Source: Phaeobacter sp. 11ANDIMAR09
GTDB lineage: Bacteria > Pseudomonadota > Alphaproteobacteria > Rhodobacterales > Rhodobacteraceae
Assembly (NCBI RefSeq): GCF_001294455.1
Contig: NZ_LIKT01000005.1
Coordinates: forward strand, 176,642 to 240,641
Reading direction: 5' to 3'
Length of the DNA: 64,000 nucleotides
Shown: positions 17,798 through 27,245 of the stretch, in pieces
Position numbering within the stretch: the first letter of the stretch is position 1
Layout: the number at the start of each line of letters is the position of its first letter
Notes under the pieces: generated by a model
What the model was told of the DNA's origin: nothing
Databases searched by the model: none
Seen by the model: the letters and a program-made list of their open reading frames with translations, nothing else
Translations under genes and position numbers: made by a program

Positions 17798-18640
17798 TCA
17801 CACCGCGACATTGTCGATGAGCCGCACATCTTCGATCCAGGCCGCCACAAATAGACGCGCTGGCCCCTGTGCCCGCTCCACGGCACTTAGATCCTCGGCA
17901 GAACAGAGCGAAAGGTATTCCAGCTCTTCAAATCCTGCAGCCAGGATCTCAGCCTCCGACTGCTTTTTTAGTTCCGCAAAGACACCACCTGCAGACAACC
18001 GTGCAGCCAGATCAGTCAAGATTGGGTGCAGTGCCCCAGCCATTTTTGCCCCCTCAGCCGACAACCGCATATTGCGCGAGGACATCGCCAGACCCGATGC
18101 TTCGCGCACGGTTGGGCAACCCACCACTTGGATCGGGATATCGAGATCGCGCGCCATACGCCGCACCACCAGAAGCTGCTGATAGTCTTTCTCGCCAAAA
18201 AACGCCTGATGCGCCCCGGTTTGCAGAAACAGTTTGGCCACAACCGTGGCAACCCCGTCAAAGTGGCCGGGGCGACTAGCGCCTTCCATCTGATCCGCTA
18301 CGCCCGTCACAGAGACAGTGCTGGCAAAGCCATCGGGATAGATCTGATCCGGGTCCGGCACATAGATCACATCCACATCATAGGGCTTCAGTTTAATGGC
18401 GTCCTCATGTTCGGTTCGAGGATAGTTGGCCAGGTCCTCCGGGTTGTTGAACTGCTTTGGATTAACAAAGATCGTCACTATCACCCGGTCGCAGGCGACC
18501 TTGGCCGCCGCAACCAGGGACAAATGGCCCGCATGGAGCGCCCCCATCGTGGGCACCACGGCCACGCGTTCACCGGCGCGAATCCAGTCACTATGCTTGT
18601 CCCGCAGCTCGGCGAGTTGGCGAATAATCGGAGCAGTCAT
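17798..18640 (-). CDS. panC: Pantothenate synthetase
   Basis: A 280-residue enzyme of the nucleotidyltransferase superfamily joining pantoate and beta-alanine with ATP, the last step of pantothenate (vitamin B5) synthesis. The ATP-binding MGALHAGHLSLV (HIGH-like), FVNPKQF, FFGEKDYQQLLVVRRM and SSRNMRLS (KMSKS-like region) motifs are all present. It lies 8 bp downstream of panB on the same strand, so the two form the panBC operon. Length and motifs are normal. Confidence 0.96.
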   Translation of the reverse strand: MTAPIIRQLAELRDKHSDWIRAGERVAVVPTMGALHAGHLSLVAAAKVACDRVIVTIFVNPKQFNNPEDLANYPRTEHEDAIKLKPYDVDVIYVPDPDQIYPDGFASTVSVTGVADQMEGASRPGHFDGVATVVAKLFLQTGAHQAFFGEKDYQQLLVVRRMARDLDIPIQVVGCPTVREASGLAMSSRNMRLSAEGAKMAGALHPILTDLAARLSAGGVFAELKKQSEAEILAAGFEELEYLSLCSAEDLSAVERAQGPARLFVAAWIEDVRLIDNVAV

Positions 18641-18648
18641 GGCGGCTG

Positions 18649-19482
18649 TTACCCTTTTGCAGGTGCTGTCTGGTCGGCAAAGACATGTTCGGGGGCGGGA
18701 AACTCCCGCGCGCGAACCTCGGCTGCGTAGGCGGCAATTGCGGCCTCGGCTTCCTGGCCCAGTTTGCCATAGCGTTTGACGAATTTGGCTTTGAAAGCGG
18801 TGAACAGCCCCAGCATGTCATCCACCACCAGCACCTGCCCGTCACAGCCCGCCGAGGCACCAATGCCAATGGTGGGGATTGGAACTGCTGCGGTGATCTC
18901 ATCCGCAAGGCTTTGCGGCACTTTTTCCAACACCACGGCAAAAGCGCCGGCCTCAGCCACGGCCAGAGCACCGGCCAGAACAACGGTAGCAGCCTCATCG
19001 CGTCCCTGCACTTTATAGCCACCCAAAGTGTTGATCGACTGCGGTGTCAGCCCAACATGGGCCATAACCGGAATGCCACGCTCCACTAGAAAACGGATGG
19101 TCGTCGCCATCTCGACGCCGCCCTCCAGCTTGACCGCTGCCGCGTTGGTTTCCCGCATCAGGCGAGCGGCATTGCCAAAGGCCTGTTGCGGGCTTTCCTC
19201 GTAAGAGCCAAAGGGCATATCTATCACTAACATCGCCCGGCTCAGCCCACGCGCCACCGCCGCACCGTGGAGAATCATCATCTCCATAGTGACGCCCAAG
19301 GTCGAAGGAAGCCCGTGCAGCACCATGCCCACGCTGTCACCGACTAAAACAAAGTCACAATGTTCATCCATCATCTGCGCCATAGGCGTGGTATAGGCAG
19401 TCAGGCTGACAATTGGCGTTTTGCCCTTCTGCGCAAGGATATCGCTGGCAGTGATGGCGGGGGTCTTTGAGTTCGCGCTCAT
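18649..19482 (-). CDS. panB: 3-methyl-2-oxobutanoate hydroxymethyltransferase
   Basis: A 277-residue (beta/alpha)8 Mg-dependent enzyme transferring a hydroxymethyl group from methylene-THF to alpha-ketoisovalerate, the first committed step to pantoate. Conserved blocks: [68 protein letters not shown], and the Zn/Mg-adjacent [18 protein letters not shown]. First gene of the panBC pair; the intergenic region to the divergent ABC transporter gene is 163 bp. Confidence 0.96.
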   Translation of the reverse strand: MSANSKTPAITASDILAQKGKTPIVSLTAYTTPMAQMMDEHCDFVLVGDSVGMVLHGLPSTLGVTMEMMILHGAAVARGLSRAMLVIDMPFGSYEESPQQAFGNAARLMRETNAAAVKLEGGVEMATTIRFLVERGIPVMAHVGLTPQSINTLGGYKVQGRDEAATVVLAGALAVAEAGAFAVVLEKVPQSLADEITAAVPIPTIGIGASAGCDGQVLVVDDMLGLFTAFKAKFVKRYGKLGQEAEAAIAAYAAEVRAREFPAPEHVFADQTAPAKG

Positions 19483-19645
19483 GGTTTTCCCTGAGTTGGT
19501 TCGGGTTGCGCACGTCTATCAACTGACGCGGCGTGCTTCCAGAGGGCGAAATGTCTCGCAGCCCTTGATTACCCAGCGGAAAACGGGAAACCTTGGCTTT
19601 AAAGCCCCGGCAACAGGGGATCCACAGCAATAAGGGAATTGAGAC

Positions 19646-21124
19646 ATGACATTCAGATCAATCATCTTTGCCGCCAGTTCGACACTGGCTTTGATGGCCG
19701 GCGCCGCTTTTGCCAAGGATTCCCTTACCATCGGACTGCAGCTGGAGCCGCCTCATCTTGACCCCACCAGCGCCGCCGCTGGCGCGATTGATCAGGTGCT
19801 TTATTCCAATGTTTTTGAAGGGCTGACCCGGTTTATGGGCGATGGATCGGTAGTGCCCGGTCTGGCCAAGAGCTGGGATATCTCCGAAGACGGCCTGTCC
19901 TATACATTCCATCTGAACAGCGACGTCACCTTCCATGATGGCACCACCATGGATGCCGATGACGTGAAATTCTCGCTGGACCGCGCCCGCGCCGAGGACA
20001 GCACCAATGCGCAAAAAGCCCTCTATGCTGATATCGCCAGCGTCGAGGTCATTGATCCCGCGACAGTCAAACTTACCCTCAGCAAACCAAACGGCAATAT
20101 GCTGTTCAACCTGGCCTGGGGGGACGCTGTCATTGTTGCGCCCGAAAGCATTGATGACATCAAGACCACACCCGTGGGCACCGGCGCTTTCAAATTCGCA
20201 AACTGGGTACAGGGCGACCGCATCACTCTTGAGAAGAATCCCGACTACTGGGGCACACCCGCAGTGCTGAACAGCGCCACGTTTAAATTCATCTCCGACC
20301 CGACCGCCGCCTTTGCTGCGGTGATGGCCGAAGATGTGGATGCCTTCTCCGGCTTCCCGGCGCCGGAAAACCTGCCACAGTTTGAGGCCGATCCGCGCTT
20401 TCAGGTGCTGGTCGGCTCGACCGAGGGGGAAACCATCCTGTCGACCAACAACAAACAGGCGCCCTTTGACGATGTGCGCGTGCGCGAGGCCCTGGCCCAT
20501 GCCATCGACCGCCAGGCCATTATTGACGGCGCCATGTTTGGCTATGGCACCCCCATTGGCACCCATTTTGCGCCGCATAACCCGGCCTACAAGGATCTGA
20601 CCGGAGGCTCTGCCTATGATCCCGAGCGCGCCAAGGCGCTTCTGGCTGAGGCCGGTCTAGCCGATGGCTTTGAAACCACCCTGCACCTGCCGCCACCCTC
20701 TTATGCGCGGCGCGGTGGCGAAATCATCGCCGCACAACTGGCGCAGGTCGGCATCAAGGCCGAGATTATCAATGTGGAATGGGCTCAGTGGCTTGAAACC
20801 GTGTTCCGCGGCAAAGATTTTGGCCTGACCATCGTCAGCCATACCGAGCCCATGGACATCGGCATCTATGCGCGTCCCGACTACTATTTCCAGTATGACA
20901 ATGCCGCGTTCCAGGAATTGATGACCAAGCTGAACGGCACCACCGATCCCGATATGCGTATGGCGATGATGCAGCAGGCTCAGGAAACCATCGCCAAGGA
21001 TTATGTGAACGGCTACCTGTTCCAGCTGGCCTCATTGGGCGTCGCCAAGGCTGATCTGCAGGGGCTTTGGGCCAATGCGCCGACCCAGGCCACCGACCTG
21101 ACCGCCGTCAGCTGGGCTGAGTAA
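19646..21124 (+). CDS. ABC transporter substrate-binding protein, family 5 (peptide/nickel type)
   Basis: A 492-residue periplasmic solute-binding protein. The signal peptide (residues 1-23, ending AGAAFA) is followed by the SBP_bac_5 pattern LEPPHLDPTSAAAG, then FEGLTRF and PGLAKSWDISEDGLSYTFHL, the family signature. Such proteins bind di/oligopeptides, but also opines, amines or metal chelates. It heads an operon with two permeases, a fused ATPase, a cupin, an acetyltransferase and an aldehyde dehydrogenase, suggesting that the ligand is an amine- or amide-like compound rather than a simple peptide (inference). ATG 19646 follows AAGGGAATTGAG. Confidence 0.92.
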   Translation: MTFRSIIFAASSTLALMAGAAFAKDSLTIGLQLEPPHLDPTSAAAGAIDQVLYSNVFEGLTRFMGDGSVVPGLAKSWDISEDGLSYTFHLNSDVTFHDGTTMDADDVKFSLDRARAEDSTNAQKALYADIASVEVIDPATVKLTLSKPNGNMLFNLAWGDAVIVAPESIDDIKTTPVGTGAFKFANWVQGDRITLEKNPDYWGTPAVLNSATFKFISDPTAAFAAVMAEDVDAFSGFPAPENLPQFEADPRFQVLVGSTEGETILSTNNKQAPFDDVRVREALAHAIDRQAIIDGAMFGYGTPIGTHFAPHNPAYKDLTGGSAYDPERAKALLAEAGLADGFETTLHLPPPSYARRGGEIIAAQLAQVGIKAEIINVEWAQWLETVFRGKDFGLTIVSHTEPMDIGIYARPDYYFQYDNAAFQELMTKLNGTTDPDMRMAMMQQAQETIAKDYVNGYLFQLASLGVAKADLQGLWANAPTQATDLTAVSWAE

Positions 21125-21195
21125 ACCGCCAACACTTCGCCGGGCGCAGCAAAGCTTCTCGCCCGGCAGATTGACCTCTTTTCAGGACAGATGCG

Positions 21196-21612
21196 ATGAT
21201 TGATCTCTATCCGGCGGGCAGCCGCCCCAGCCGCAAAGCCCCGGACCAGTGGTTCACCGGCGAGGTCTGGATGGATCCGATCATCAGCGCCCCTGCGCCT
21301 GCGCGTATCAATGCCCTGCGTGTCAGCTTTGCCCCCGGTGCCCGCACCGCCTGGCATACCCATCCCCTGGGGCAGACCCTAAACATCATCAGCGGGCTGG
21401 GACTTGTTGGACTGCGCAATGAAGCCCCCCGCGAGATGCGCCCTGGCGATACCATCTGGATCCCGCCTGGTGTCGAACACTGGCATGGGGCCGCGCCCGA
21501 AACCGATATGGTCCACCTCGCTCTGCAGGAAGAGCAGGATGGGTCGGCCGCCGATTGGCAGGAACATGTCTGCGACGCAGACTATCTGCGCAGCACAGAC
21601 AACAGCGCCTGA
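21196..21612 (+). CDS. Cupin-domain protein in the ABC transporter operon
   Basis: A 138-residue cupin. Metal motif 1 is TAWHTHPLGQTLNIISGLG and motif 2 is PGDTIWIPPGVEHWHGA, carrying His, His and His ligands typical of a Mn/Fe-binding small cupin. It resembles carboxymuconolactone-decarboxylase-associated cupins. It lies between the binding-protein and permease genes, and its stop is 5 bp before the permease ATG, so it is part of the operon and may act on the imported compound. No signal peptide, so it is cytosolic. Confidence 0.85.
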   Translation: MIDLYPAGSRPSRKAPDQWFTGEVWMDPIISAPAPARINALRVSFAPGARTAWHTHPLGQTLNIISGLGLVGLRNEAPREMRPGDTIWIPPGVEHWHGAAPETDMVHLALQEEQDGSAADWQEHVCDADYLRSTDNSA

Positions 21613-21617
21613 AACAG

Positions 21618-22565
21618 ATGCTGCGCTATGCTCTGAAACGTGGGTTTTCGCTGATAATCAGCCTCGCCGTTGCCTCGCTTGTCATCTTCTTCGTGATCGA
21701 AATCGCGCCCGGAGATCCCGCCTCTTTCATGCTTGGCATCAATGCCGAGCCCGATACCGTGGCCGCCCTACGCGCCGAGCTGGGGCTGGATCAGGGCAAG
21801 TTGCAGCGCTACCTCGCCTGGGTTGGCGGCATGCTGCAGGGGGATTTTGGTATGTCCTATACCTATCGCACCCCTGTCGCGGGCATGATCGCCGACCGCA
21901 TGTGGGTCTCGCTGCCGCTGGCGCTCTATGCGCTGACGCTGTCGACGCTAATCGCCTTTCCCGCAGGCATCTATGCAGCGGCGCGGCGCGGCAAGGCCGG
22001 CGATATGGCGGTGATGGGCGCAACCCAGCTGGGTGTTGCGGTGCCCAATTTCTGGTTTGCTATGATCCTGGTGCTGGTCTTTGCCATCAACCTGCGCTGG
22101 TTTGGCGCTGGTGGTTTTGCCGGCTGGGACGACGGGATCGGCACAGCTCTGCATTCGCTGACCCTGCCTGCCATCGCCCTGGCCTTGCCGCAGGCGGCCA
22201 TTCTGGCCCGTGTCATGCGCTCCGCCCTGCTGGATATCTTGGGCGAAGACTTCATGCGCACCGCCCGCGCCAAGGGGCTCACCCGTCGGCAAGCATTGTG
22301 GCGTCATGGGCTGCGCAATGCGATGATCCCGGTGCTCACCATCATCGGCTTGCAGTTTTCCTTTTTGCTGGCCGGGGCCATCATCATCGAGCAGGTGTTT
22401 TTCCTACCCGGACTAGGGCGGTTGGTGTTTCAGGCGATTTCCTCGCGTGATCTGATCGTGGTGGAATCGGTGGTGATGATCCTGGTCTTTGCAGTGATCA
22501 CGGTGAACTTTCTGGTCGATCTCGCCTACGCGCTGGTCGACCCCCGGCTGAGGAGCCGCACATGA
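21618..22565 (+). CDS. ABC transporter permease, DppB-type
   Basis: A 315-residue inner-membrane permease with six predicted transmembrane helices. The N-terminal ALKRGFSLIISLAVASLVIFF helix and EIAPGDPA loop are typical of DppB/OppB proteins. The cytoplasmic EAA loop (DFMRTARAKGLTRRQALWRHGLRNAMIP) contacts the ATPase. ATG 21618 starts five bases after the cupin stop. Its stop codon overlaps an ATG (ATGA, 22562) that opens a 44-codon frame leading to the second permease. Confidence 0.93.
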   Translation: MLRYALKRGFSLIISLAVASLVIFFVIEIAPGDPASFMLGINAEPDTVAALRAELGLDQGKLQRYLAWVGGMLQGDFGMSYTYRTPVAGMIADRMWVSLPLALYALTLSTLIAFPAGIYAAARRGKAGDMAVMGATQLGVAVPNFWFAMILVLVFAINLRWFGAGGFAGWDDGIGTALHSLTLPAIALALPQAAILARVMRSALLDILGEDFMRTARAKGLTRRQALWRHGLRNAMIPVLTIIGLQFSFLLAGAIIIEQVFFLPGLGRLVFQAISSRDLIVVESVVMILVFAVITVNFLVDLAYALVDPRLRSRT

Positions 22566-22696
22566 GACTGGTCAATCGATACGCCATTGGTCCGGCCAAG
22601 CCGGACTGCGCCCGACCCTCCCCACGGGAGGGCGCTTTGCACCCACCCAGGGTCAGGCGCAGTCCTAGCGTCCAATCAGCAAAGGCACATCCATGA
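22562..22696 (+). CDS. Small bridging ORF formed by a palindromic element between the permease genes
   Basis: A 44-codon frame (MRLVNRYAIGPAKPDCARP...) overlaps the upstream permease stop (ATGA at 22562) and the downstream permease start (ATGA at 22693). Most of it coincides with the palindromic element at 22591-22665. Its composition (Arg/Pro/Ser rich) does not look like a folded protein. Its role, if any, would be to keep ribosomes moving between the two permease genes. The overlaps are seen; function is inferred. Confidence 0.4.
   Translation: MRLVNRYAIGPAKPDCARPSPREGALHPPRVRRSPSVQSAKAHP
22591..22665 (+). repeat. Palindromic element inserted inside the ABC transporter operon
   Basis: Three nested stems are visible. 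TCCGGC/GCCGGA spans 22591-22605. GGACTGCGCCCGACCCT (22603-22619) pairs with AGGGTCAGGCGCAGTCC (22649-22665), 16 of 17 bases. Inside it, CCCTCCC (22616-22622) can alternatively pair with GGGAGGG (22626-22632). A partial match (ACCCAGGGTCAGG) occurs at 36783-36795. The form is that of a REP-like or bacterial interspersed palindromic element. Confidence 0.65.
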
Positions 22697-23505
22697 CCCG
22701 CAACCTCATCCTCGGCACAGGGCTGTCCTCGTTGGTGGTTCTGGCGGCGCTTGTCTCCTTCATCTGGACGCCTTTTGATCACACGGCGATGGATATCCCG
22801 GCCAAGCTGCAACAGCCCAATGGCACCCATTGGCTGGGCACCGATCACTTTGGCCGCGATATTTTTTCGATGATCATGGTCGGAGCGCGGACCTCTATCG
22901 CCGTGGCCCTGGTGGCCGTGGGTATTGGCATGGGGCTGGGCGTGCCGTTGGGGCTGGCCGCCGCCGCCAACAAGGGCAGCTGGCTGGACGAGATCATCAT
23001 GCGCGCCAATGATCTGGTCTTTGCATTCCCGTCCTTGGTCATTGCCATCCTGATCACCGCCATCTTTGGCGCTGGCGCCATAAACGCCATTGCCGCCATC
23101 GGCATCTTTAACATTCCTGTCTTTGCCCGCATTACCCGGGGCGCGGCGCTGTCGCTCTGGGAGCGCGAGTTCATCCTCGCGGCGCGGGTCGCTGGCAAGG
23201 GCGCAGCGCGCATTTCCGGCGAACACATCCTGCCCAATATCGCCAACTTGCTGATCGTGCAGGGCACCATTCAGTTCTCGCTGGGCATCCTGGCCGAGGC
23301 TGGGCTGTCCTATGTCGGTCTGGGTGCACAGCCCCCCACCCCCAGCTGGGGTCGGATGCTGGCAGATGCCCAAACCATGGTCAGCTTTGCCCCGCATCTG
23401 GCCCTTATTCCCGGTTCCGCAATCGTGATCACCGTGCTGGGGCTCAACCTGATGGGCGACGGTCTCCGCGACTGGTTGGACCCAAAACTGAGGCTGGCGC
23501 GCTGA
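22693..23505 (+). CDS. ABC transporter permease, DppC-type
   Basis: A 270-residue inner-membrane permease. One N-terminal helix is followed by the DppC hallmark GTHWLGTDHFGRDIFSMIMVGAR-like block and the EAA loop (FILAARVAGKGAARISGEHILPN). The usual N-terminal cytoplasmic extension of DppC proteins is short here. ATG 22693 overlaps the stop of the 44-codon bridging frame, and the next gene starts within its stop codon (TGATG). It pairs with the DppB-type permease to form the channel. Confidence 0.92.
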   Translation: MTRNLILGTGLSSLVVLAALVSFIWTPFDHTAMDIPAKLQQPNGTHWLGTDHFGRDIFSMIMVGARTSIAVALVAVGIGMGLGVPLGLAAAANKGSWLDEIIMRANDLVFAFPSLVIAILITAIFGAGAINAIAAIGIFNIPVFARITRGAALSLWEREFILAARVAGKGAARISGEHILPNIANLLIVQGTIQFSLGILAEAGLSYVGLGAQPPTPSWGRMLADAQTMVSFAPHLALIPGSAIVITVLGLNLMGDGLRDWLDPKLRLAR

Positions 23506-25097
23506 TGACCCTGCTTGATATAACCAATCTGTCGCTGCGGATCGGCACCCACGAGATCCTCAAAGAGGTCTCGCTATCGGTCGAGGCAGGCGAGATTGTC
23601 GCCATCACCGGCGAAAGCGGCTCTGGCAAATCAATGACCGCATTTTCTGCCATGGGATTGCTACCTGAAACAGCGACGACATCAGGTGGGATCAGCCTCT
23701 CTGGAACCGATCTTTTGGCACAAAGCGAGGCCCAGATGTGCGACTTGCGCGGGCAGGCCATCGGCATGGTGTTTCAGGAACCGATGACAGCGCTCAACCC
23801 GGTCAAAACCATCGGCGATCAGGTGATGGAGACCATCCTAATTCACAAGGCATTGCCGCCGGATCAGGCCCGCGCCCGCGCCCGCGAATTGCTGGACCGT
23901 GTCGGCCTGCCTGCGGATCGCTTCCCCCTTGGCCGCTTCCCGCATGAGCTGTCTGGCGGGCAACGACAAAGGGTCGTGATTGCCATGGCCATCGCTCTGC
24001 GCCCGAAATTGCTGATCGCAGATGAACCCACCACGGCGCTGGATGTCACCACTCAGGCGCAAATTCTGGAACTGCTGCGGGACCTGGTGCGTGAATTTGA
24101 CATGGGGCTGATGATCATCACCCACGATCTGGCAGTCGTCGCCGATCTCGCTGATCGCATTGTCGTCATGCGCCATGGGGAAGTGGTGGAAACAGGCGCG
24201 ACGCAGACGCTCTTGCACAACATGCGGCACCCCTACACCAAGATGCTGTTTGCCGCCTCCAACCACCAAGTGACCCTGCCTGAGCCGCCCGCTCCGCAGC
24301 CCCTGCTCGAAGTCAAAGGCGCGGTGCGGGACTATGCGCTGCCCCGCGAAAGCCTCTTTGCCAAACCCGGGCATTTTCGCGCCGTCAAGGATGTCTCCTT
24401 TACGCTTTACTGTGGGGAACGCCTGGGATTGGTAGGGGAGAGCGGTTGTGGGAAATCGACCCTAACGCGGGCCATTCTGGGTCTAGAGCCGCTTCAGAGT
24501 GGGGAAATTCGCCTTGATGGCATGAAAATCACCACCACGCAGAACCCGGAAATTCGCCGCCGAATGCAGGTGGTGTTTCAGGATCCCTTTGGCAGTTTTA
24601 ATCCGCGTCACCGGGTTGAGCGATTGATCACCGAACCCTTTTACACCCTGACCGATCCGCCCACAGGCTCTGCCCGTAGTGACCTCATCGCTGAAACACT
24701 GCGGGCGGTTGGGTTGCAACCCGAAGACTCGCAAAAGTACGTGCATCAATTCTCAGGTGGGCAACGTCAGCGCATCGCCATAGCCCGCGCGCTCATCACC
24801 CGTCCCGAGCTGATTTTGTTTGATGAGGCGGTCTCGGCGCTGGATGTCTCCGTTCGGGCGCAGATCCTGGATCTACTTGCAGAGCTCTGTGAGGCTTATG
24901 GCCTGAGTTATCTGTTCATCAGCCATGACCTAAGCGTGGTGCGCACCATCACCGACCGCTGCCTGGTGATGCAAAAAGGCGAAATCGTAGAGGCTGCCGC
25001 CACCGAAGAAATCTTTGCCAACCCCAAACACCCCTATACCCGCGCGCTAATCGCAGCGGCACCACAGCTGCCCGAGCTTGAACAGGGGGCCGCGTGA
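23505..25097 (+). CDS. ABC transporter ATP-binding protein, fused DppD-DppF type
   Basis: A 530-residue protein with two complete ATPase domains. The first (residues about 1-250) has Walker A GESGSGKS, signature LSGGQRQR and Walker [13 protein letters not shown]. The second (about 265-525) has [16 protein letters not shown] and [12 protein letters not shown], and each is followed by the oligopeptide-type C-terminal HPYT block. It powers the permease pair from the cytosolic face. ATG overlaps the upstream stop as TGATG and the next gene does the same, so translation is coupled throughout. Confidence 0.95.
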   Translation: MTLLDITNLSLRIGTHEILKEVSLSVEAGEIVAITGESGSGKSMTAFSAMGLLPETATTSGGISLSGTDLLAQSEAQMCDLRGQAIGMVFQEPMTALNPVKTIGDQVMETILIHKALPPDQARARARELLDRVGLPADRFPLGRFPHELSGGQRQRVVIAMAIALRPKLLIADEPTTALDVTTQAQILELLRDLVREFDMGLMIITHDLAVVADLADRIVVMRHGEVVETGATQTLLHNMRHPYTKMLFAASNHQVTLPEPPAPQPLLEVKGAVRDYALPRESLFAKPGHFRAVKDVSFTLYCGERLGLVGESGCGKSTLTRAILGLEPLQSGEIRLDGMKITTTQNPEIRRRMQVVFQDPFGSFNPRHRVERLITEPFYTLTDPPTGSARSDLIAETLRAVGLQPEDSQKYVHQFSGGQRQRIAIARALITRPELILFDEAVSALDVSVRAQILDLLAELCEAYGLSYLFISHDLSVVRTITDRCLVMQKGEIVEAAATEEIFANPKHPYTRALIAAAPQLPELEQGAA

Positions 25098-25567
25098 TGG
25101 TCTCGCTGTCCTTGATTCTGCCCCGTCAGCAGACGATCTTTGCCTCGGTGCTCGCCCCCTATTTCCACGAAGTCGCCCCAGACGTGCCAATCGATCCAGT
25201 CAAACGGGCAGAGCAGATGTTGAACCGCAAAGACGTGACTGCCTTTTGGATCCATCTGGCCCAGGCGCGTATTGGCTTTGCGCTGGTTTTGAATCTGCCC
25301 GATGATCGTCGTGAGCTGTCAGAGTTTCTGATCGTGCCGCAATATCGGCGCAAGGGCCATGGACAAGAGGCCGCCAGCCTGATCCTACAAGAGTTTCCAG
25401 GGCGCTGGCGCATGGGCATCTCTCAACAGTCACCGCAGGCCGCCGCCTTTTGGGGCACCTGCCTCAGCCTGGTGCCTGGCCTAAGCGCCCTGCAAACCGG
25501 AGCGCCATTTACCGAACATCAGACCAAAAGCTATACCTTCGACATTGCAGGACCCGAAAATGCCTAA
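25097..25567 (+). CDS. GNAT-family N-acetyltransferase
   Basis: A 156-residue protein with the acetyl-CoA-binding motif A, FLIVPQYRRKGHGQEAASLIL (residues about 74-94), whose Q/R-x-x-G-x-G/A core is visible. The acceptor is unknown; in this operon it may acetylate the imported amine or its breakdown product (inference). Start options are GTG 25094 or ATG 25097; the ATG sits in a TGATG overlap with the ATPase stop. Its 3' end overlaps the aldehyde dehydrogenase start by eight bases. Confidence 0.85.
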   Translation: MVSLSLILPRQQTIFASVLAPYFHEVAPDVPIDPVKRAEQMLNRKDVTAFWIHLAQARIGFALVLNLPDDRRELSEFLIVPQYRRKGHGQEAASLILQEFPGRWRMGISQQSPQAAAFWGTCLSLVPGLSALQTGAPFTEHQTKSYTFDIAGPENA

Positions 25568-27032
25568 TCCCAAAACAGATAATGCGACGCCAATTTGGTT
25601 CGATCCCAGCCTGTGCCTGATTGGCGGCAGCTGGCAGCCTGCACAGAGCGGCCAAACACTGCCGCTGGTGGATCCTTCCGATGGCAGCGACCTGTGTCAG
25701 ATCGCGCGCGGGGGGAGCGCAGATATTGACGCCGCAGTTCAGGCCGCCAAAGCGGCTCTCTCTGGGGGCTGGGGCCGGATGACCGCGCTGGAGCGGGGCC
25801 GCATCCTGACCCGTATTGGCCAGTTGGTGCTGGAACGGGTCGACGACCTGGCGGCGCTGGAAGTGCGTGATGTGGGCAAACCTCTGACCCAGGCGCGCGC
25901 CGATGCTGTGGCGCTGGCGCGGTACTGCGAGTTCTACGGCGGTGCCGCCGACAAAGTGCATGGTGAGACCATCCCCTATCTGGATGGATATACGGTCTAT
26001 ACCCTGCGCGAGCCACATGGTGTCACCGGCCATATCGTGCCCTGGAACTACCCAATGCAGATCATTGGCCGCTCGGTTGGCGCCGCCCTAGCCATGGGCA
26101 ATGCCTGTGTGCTCAAACCCGCTGAAGAGGCCTGCCTGACAGCCTTGGCCTTTGCTCATATTGCACAGGAGGCCGGGCTGCCCGCCGGGGCACTGAACGT
26201 GGTCCCCGGGATCGGTGCTGAAGCAGGCGCTGCGCTGACCGCCCATCCCGGCGTGCACCATATCTCTTTCACCGGATCGGTTGCCACCGGGGCGCTGGTG
26301 CAGCAGGCAGCAGGTAAAAACGTGGTGCCGGTGACGCTGGAACTGGGCGGCAAATCCCCGCAGCTGGTTTTTGACGACGCCGATCTGGACGCCGCCCTGC
26401 CCTTTTTGGTCAATGCCGGCATTCAAAACGCAGGTCAGACCTGCTCAGCCTCCTCGCGCATTCTGGTGCAGCGCGGCGTCTATGAGGCGGTGAAGCAGCG
26501 CATGTCAGCGGCCTATGAGGCCCTTACAGTTGGCCCCGCGGCGCAGGATCTGCGGCTTGGGCCGCTGATTTCAGCGCGACAGAAGCAGGTTGTCGAAGGC
26601 TTCCTGGCAAAAGGTCACGACCTGACAATCGCGGCCCAGGGAGAAATCATCGAAGATGCACCTGCAACCGGCGCCTATGTGCGCCCGACCCTCTTTGCCG
26701 ATGTCACAGCCGATCATGCCCTGGCCCAGGAAGAGATCTTTGGCCCGGTTCAGATCTTAATCCCCTTTGACAGCGAAGAGGAAGCCCTAGAAATCGCCAA
26801 TGCCACGGAATTTGGCCTGGTTGCCAGTATCTGGACCCGAGATGGTGCCCGGCAGATGCGACTGGCCAAGAAGCTGCGCGCAGGCCAGGTGTTTGTGAAC
26901 AACTACGGGGCCGGCGGTGGTGTTGAGCTACCATTCGGCGGCATAGGAAAATCCGGGCATGGGCGGGAAAAAGGCTTTGAGGCGCTATATGGGTTTTCCC
27001 AGCTGAAAACCGTGGCTGCGCATCACGGCTGA
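25560..27032 (+). CDS. Aldehyde dehydrogenase family protein (ABC operon)
   Basis: A 490-residue NAD(P)-dependent aldehyde dehydrogenase. Visible landmarks are VPWNYPMQIIGRSVGAALAMGN, FTGSVATG for the cofactor loop, the catalytic Glu in LELGGKSPQ, the catalytic Cys in NAGQTCSASSRI, and the C-terminal PFGGIGKSGHGRE. It is closest in pattern to betaine/gamma-aminobutyraldehyde dehydrogenases. As the last gene of the transporter operon it probably oxidises an aldehyde derived from the imported compound. ATG 25560 overlaps the GNAT gene. Confidence 0.92.
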   Translation: MPNPKTDNATPIWFDPSLCLIGGSWQPAQSGQTLPLVDPSDGSDLCQIARGGSADIDAAVQAAKAALSGGWGRMTALERGRILTRIGQLVLERVDDLAALEVRDVGKPLTQARADAVALARYCEFYGGAADKVHGETIPYLDGYTVYTLREPHGVTGHIVPWNYPMQIIGRSVGAALAMGNACVLKPAEEACLTALAFAHIAQEAGLPAGALNVVPGIGAEAGAALTAHPGVHHISFTGSVATGALVQQAAGKNVVPVTLELGGKSPQLVFDDADLDAALPFLVNAGIQNAGQTCSASSRILVQRGVYEAVKQRMSAAYEALTVGPAAQDLRLGPLISARQKQVVEGFLAKGHDLTIAAQGEIIEDAPATGAYVRPTLFADVTADHALAQEEIFGPVQILIPFDSEEEALEIANATEFGLVASIWTRDGARQMRLAKKLRAGQVFVNNYGAGGGVELPFGGIGKSGHGREKGFEALYGFSQLKTVAAHHG

Positions 27033-27045
27033 TTCCCCACCAATA

Positions 27046-27202
27046 GGGGAGCTAGCGGGGCTCTGCCCCCGGCCCTTTGGGCCTCCCCCGGGATATTTTT
27101 GGCCAAATGAAAAGCTCAACCCCGAACCGAGCAGCTGGCATCGGCGGTAGAAGGGTGGCGAGCGCCCTCTCATCACCTTCTTCAAATATTCCCGCCGGAG
27201 GC
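27046..27202. repeat. Two Rhodobacterales-type intergenic repeats flanking a small non-coding stretch
   Basis: The plus-strand unit has hairpin GGGGCTCTGCCCC and a CCCCGGCCC...GGGCCTCCCCCGGG stem followed by ATATTTTTGGCC (27054-27104). The minus-strand unit reads GCCTCCGGCGGGAATATTT (27183-27201 in reverse). The second has a near-perfect relative at 40875-40893. Head-to-head pairs of this kind suggest transcription ends of the converging ALDH operon and pncB gene. No gene is apparent between them. Confidence 0.6.
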
Positions 27203-27245
27203 ATCACCGCGCGCATGCGCGGTGAAAATGGCACGGCCCGAGCGC

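Noticed and set aside
21404..22450. A 348-codon plus-strand frame overlapping the cupin and first permease genes
   Set aside because: It crosses the boundary of two well-defined genes in another frame and reads as Arg/Cys/His-rich nonsense.
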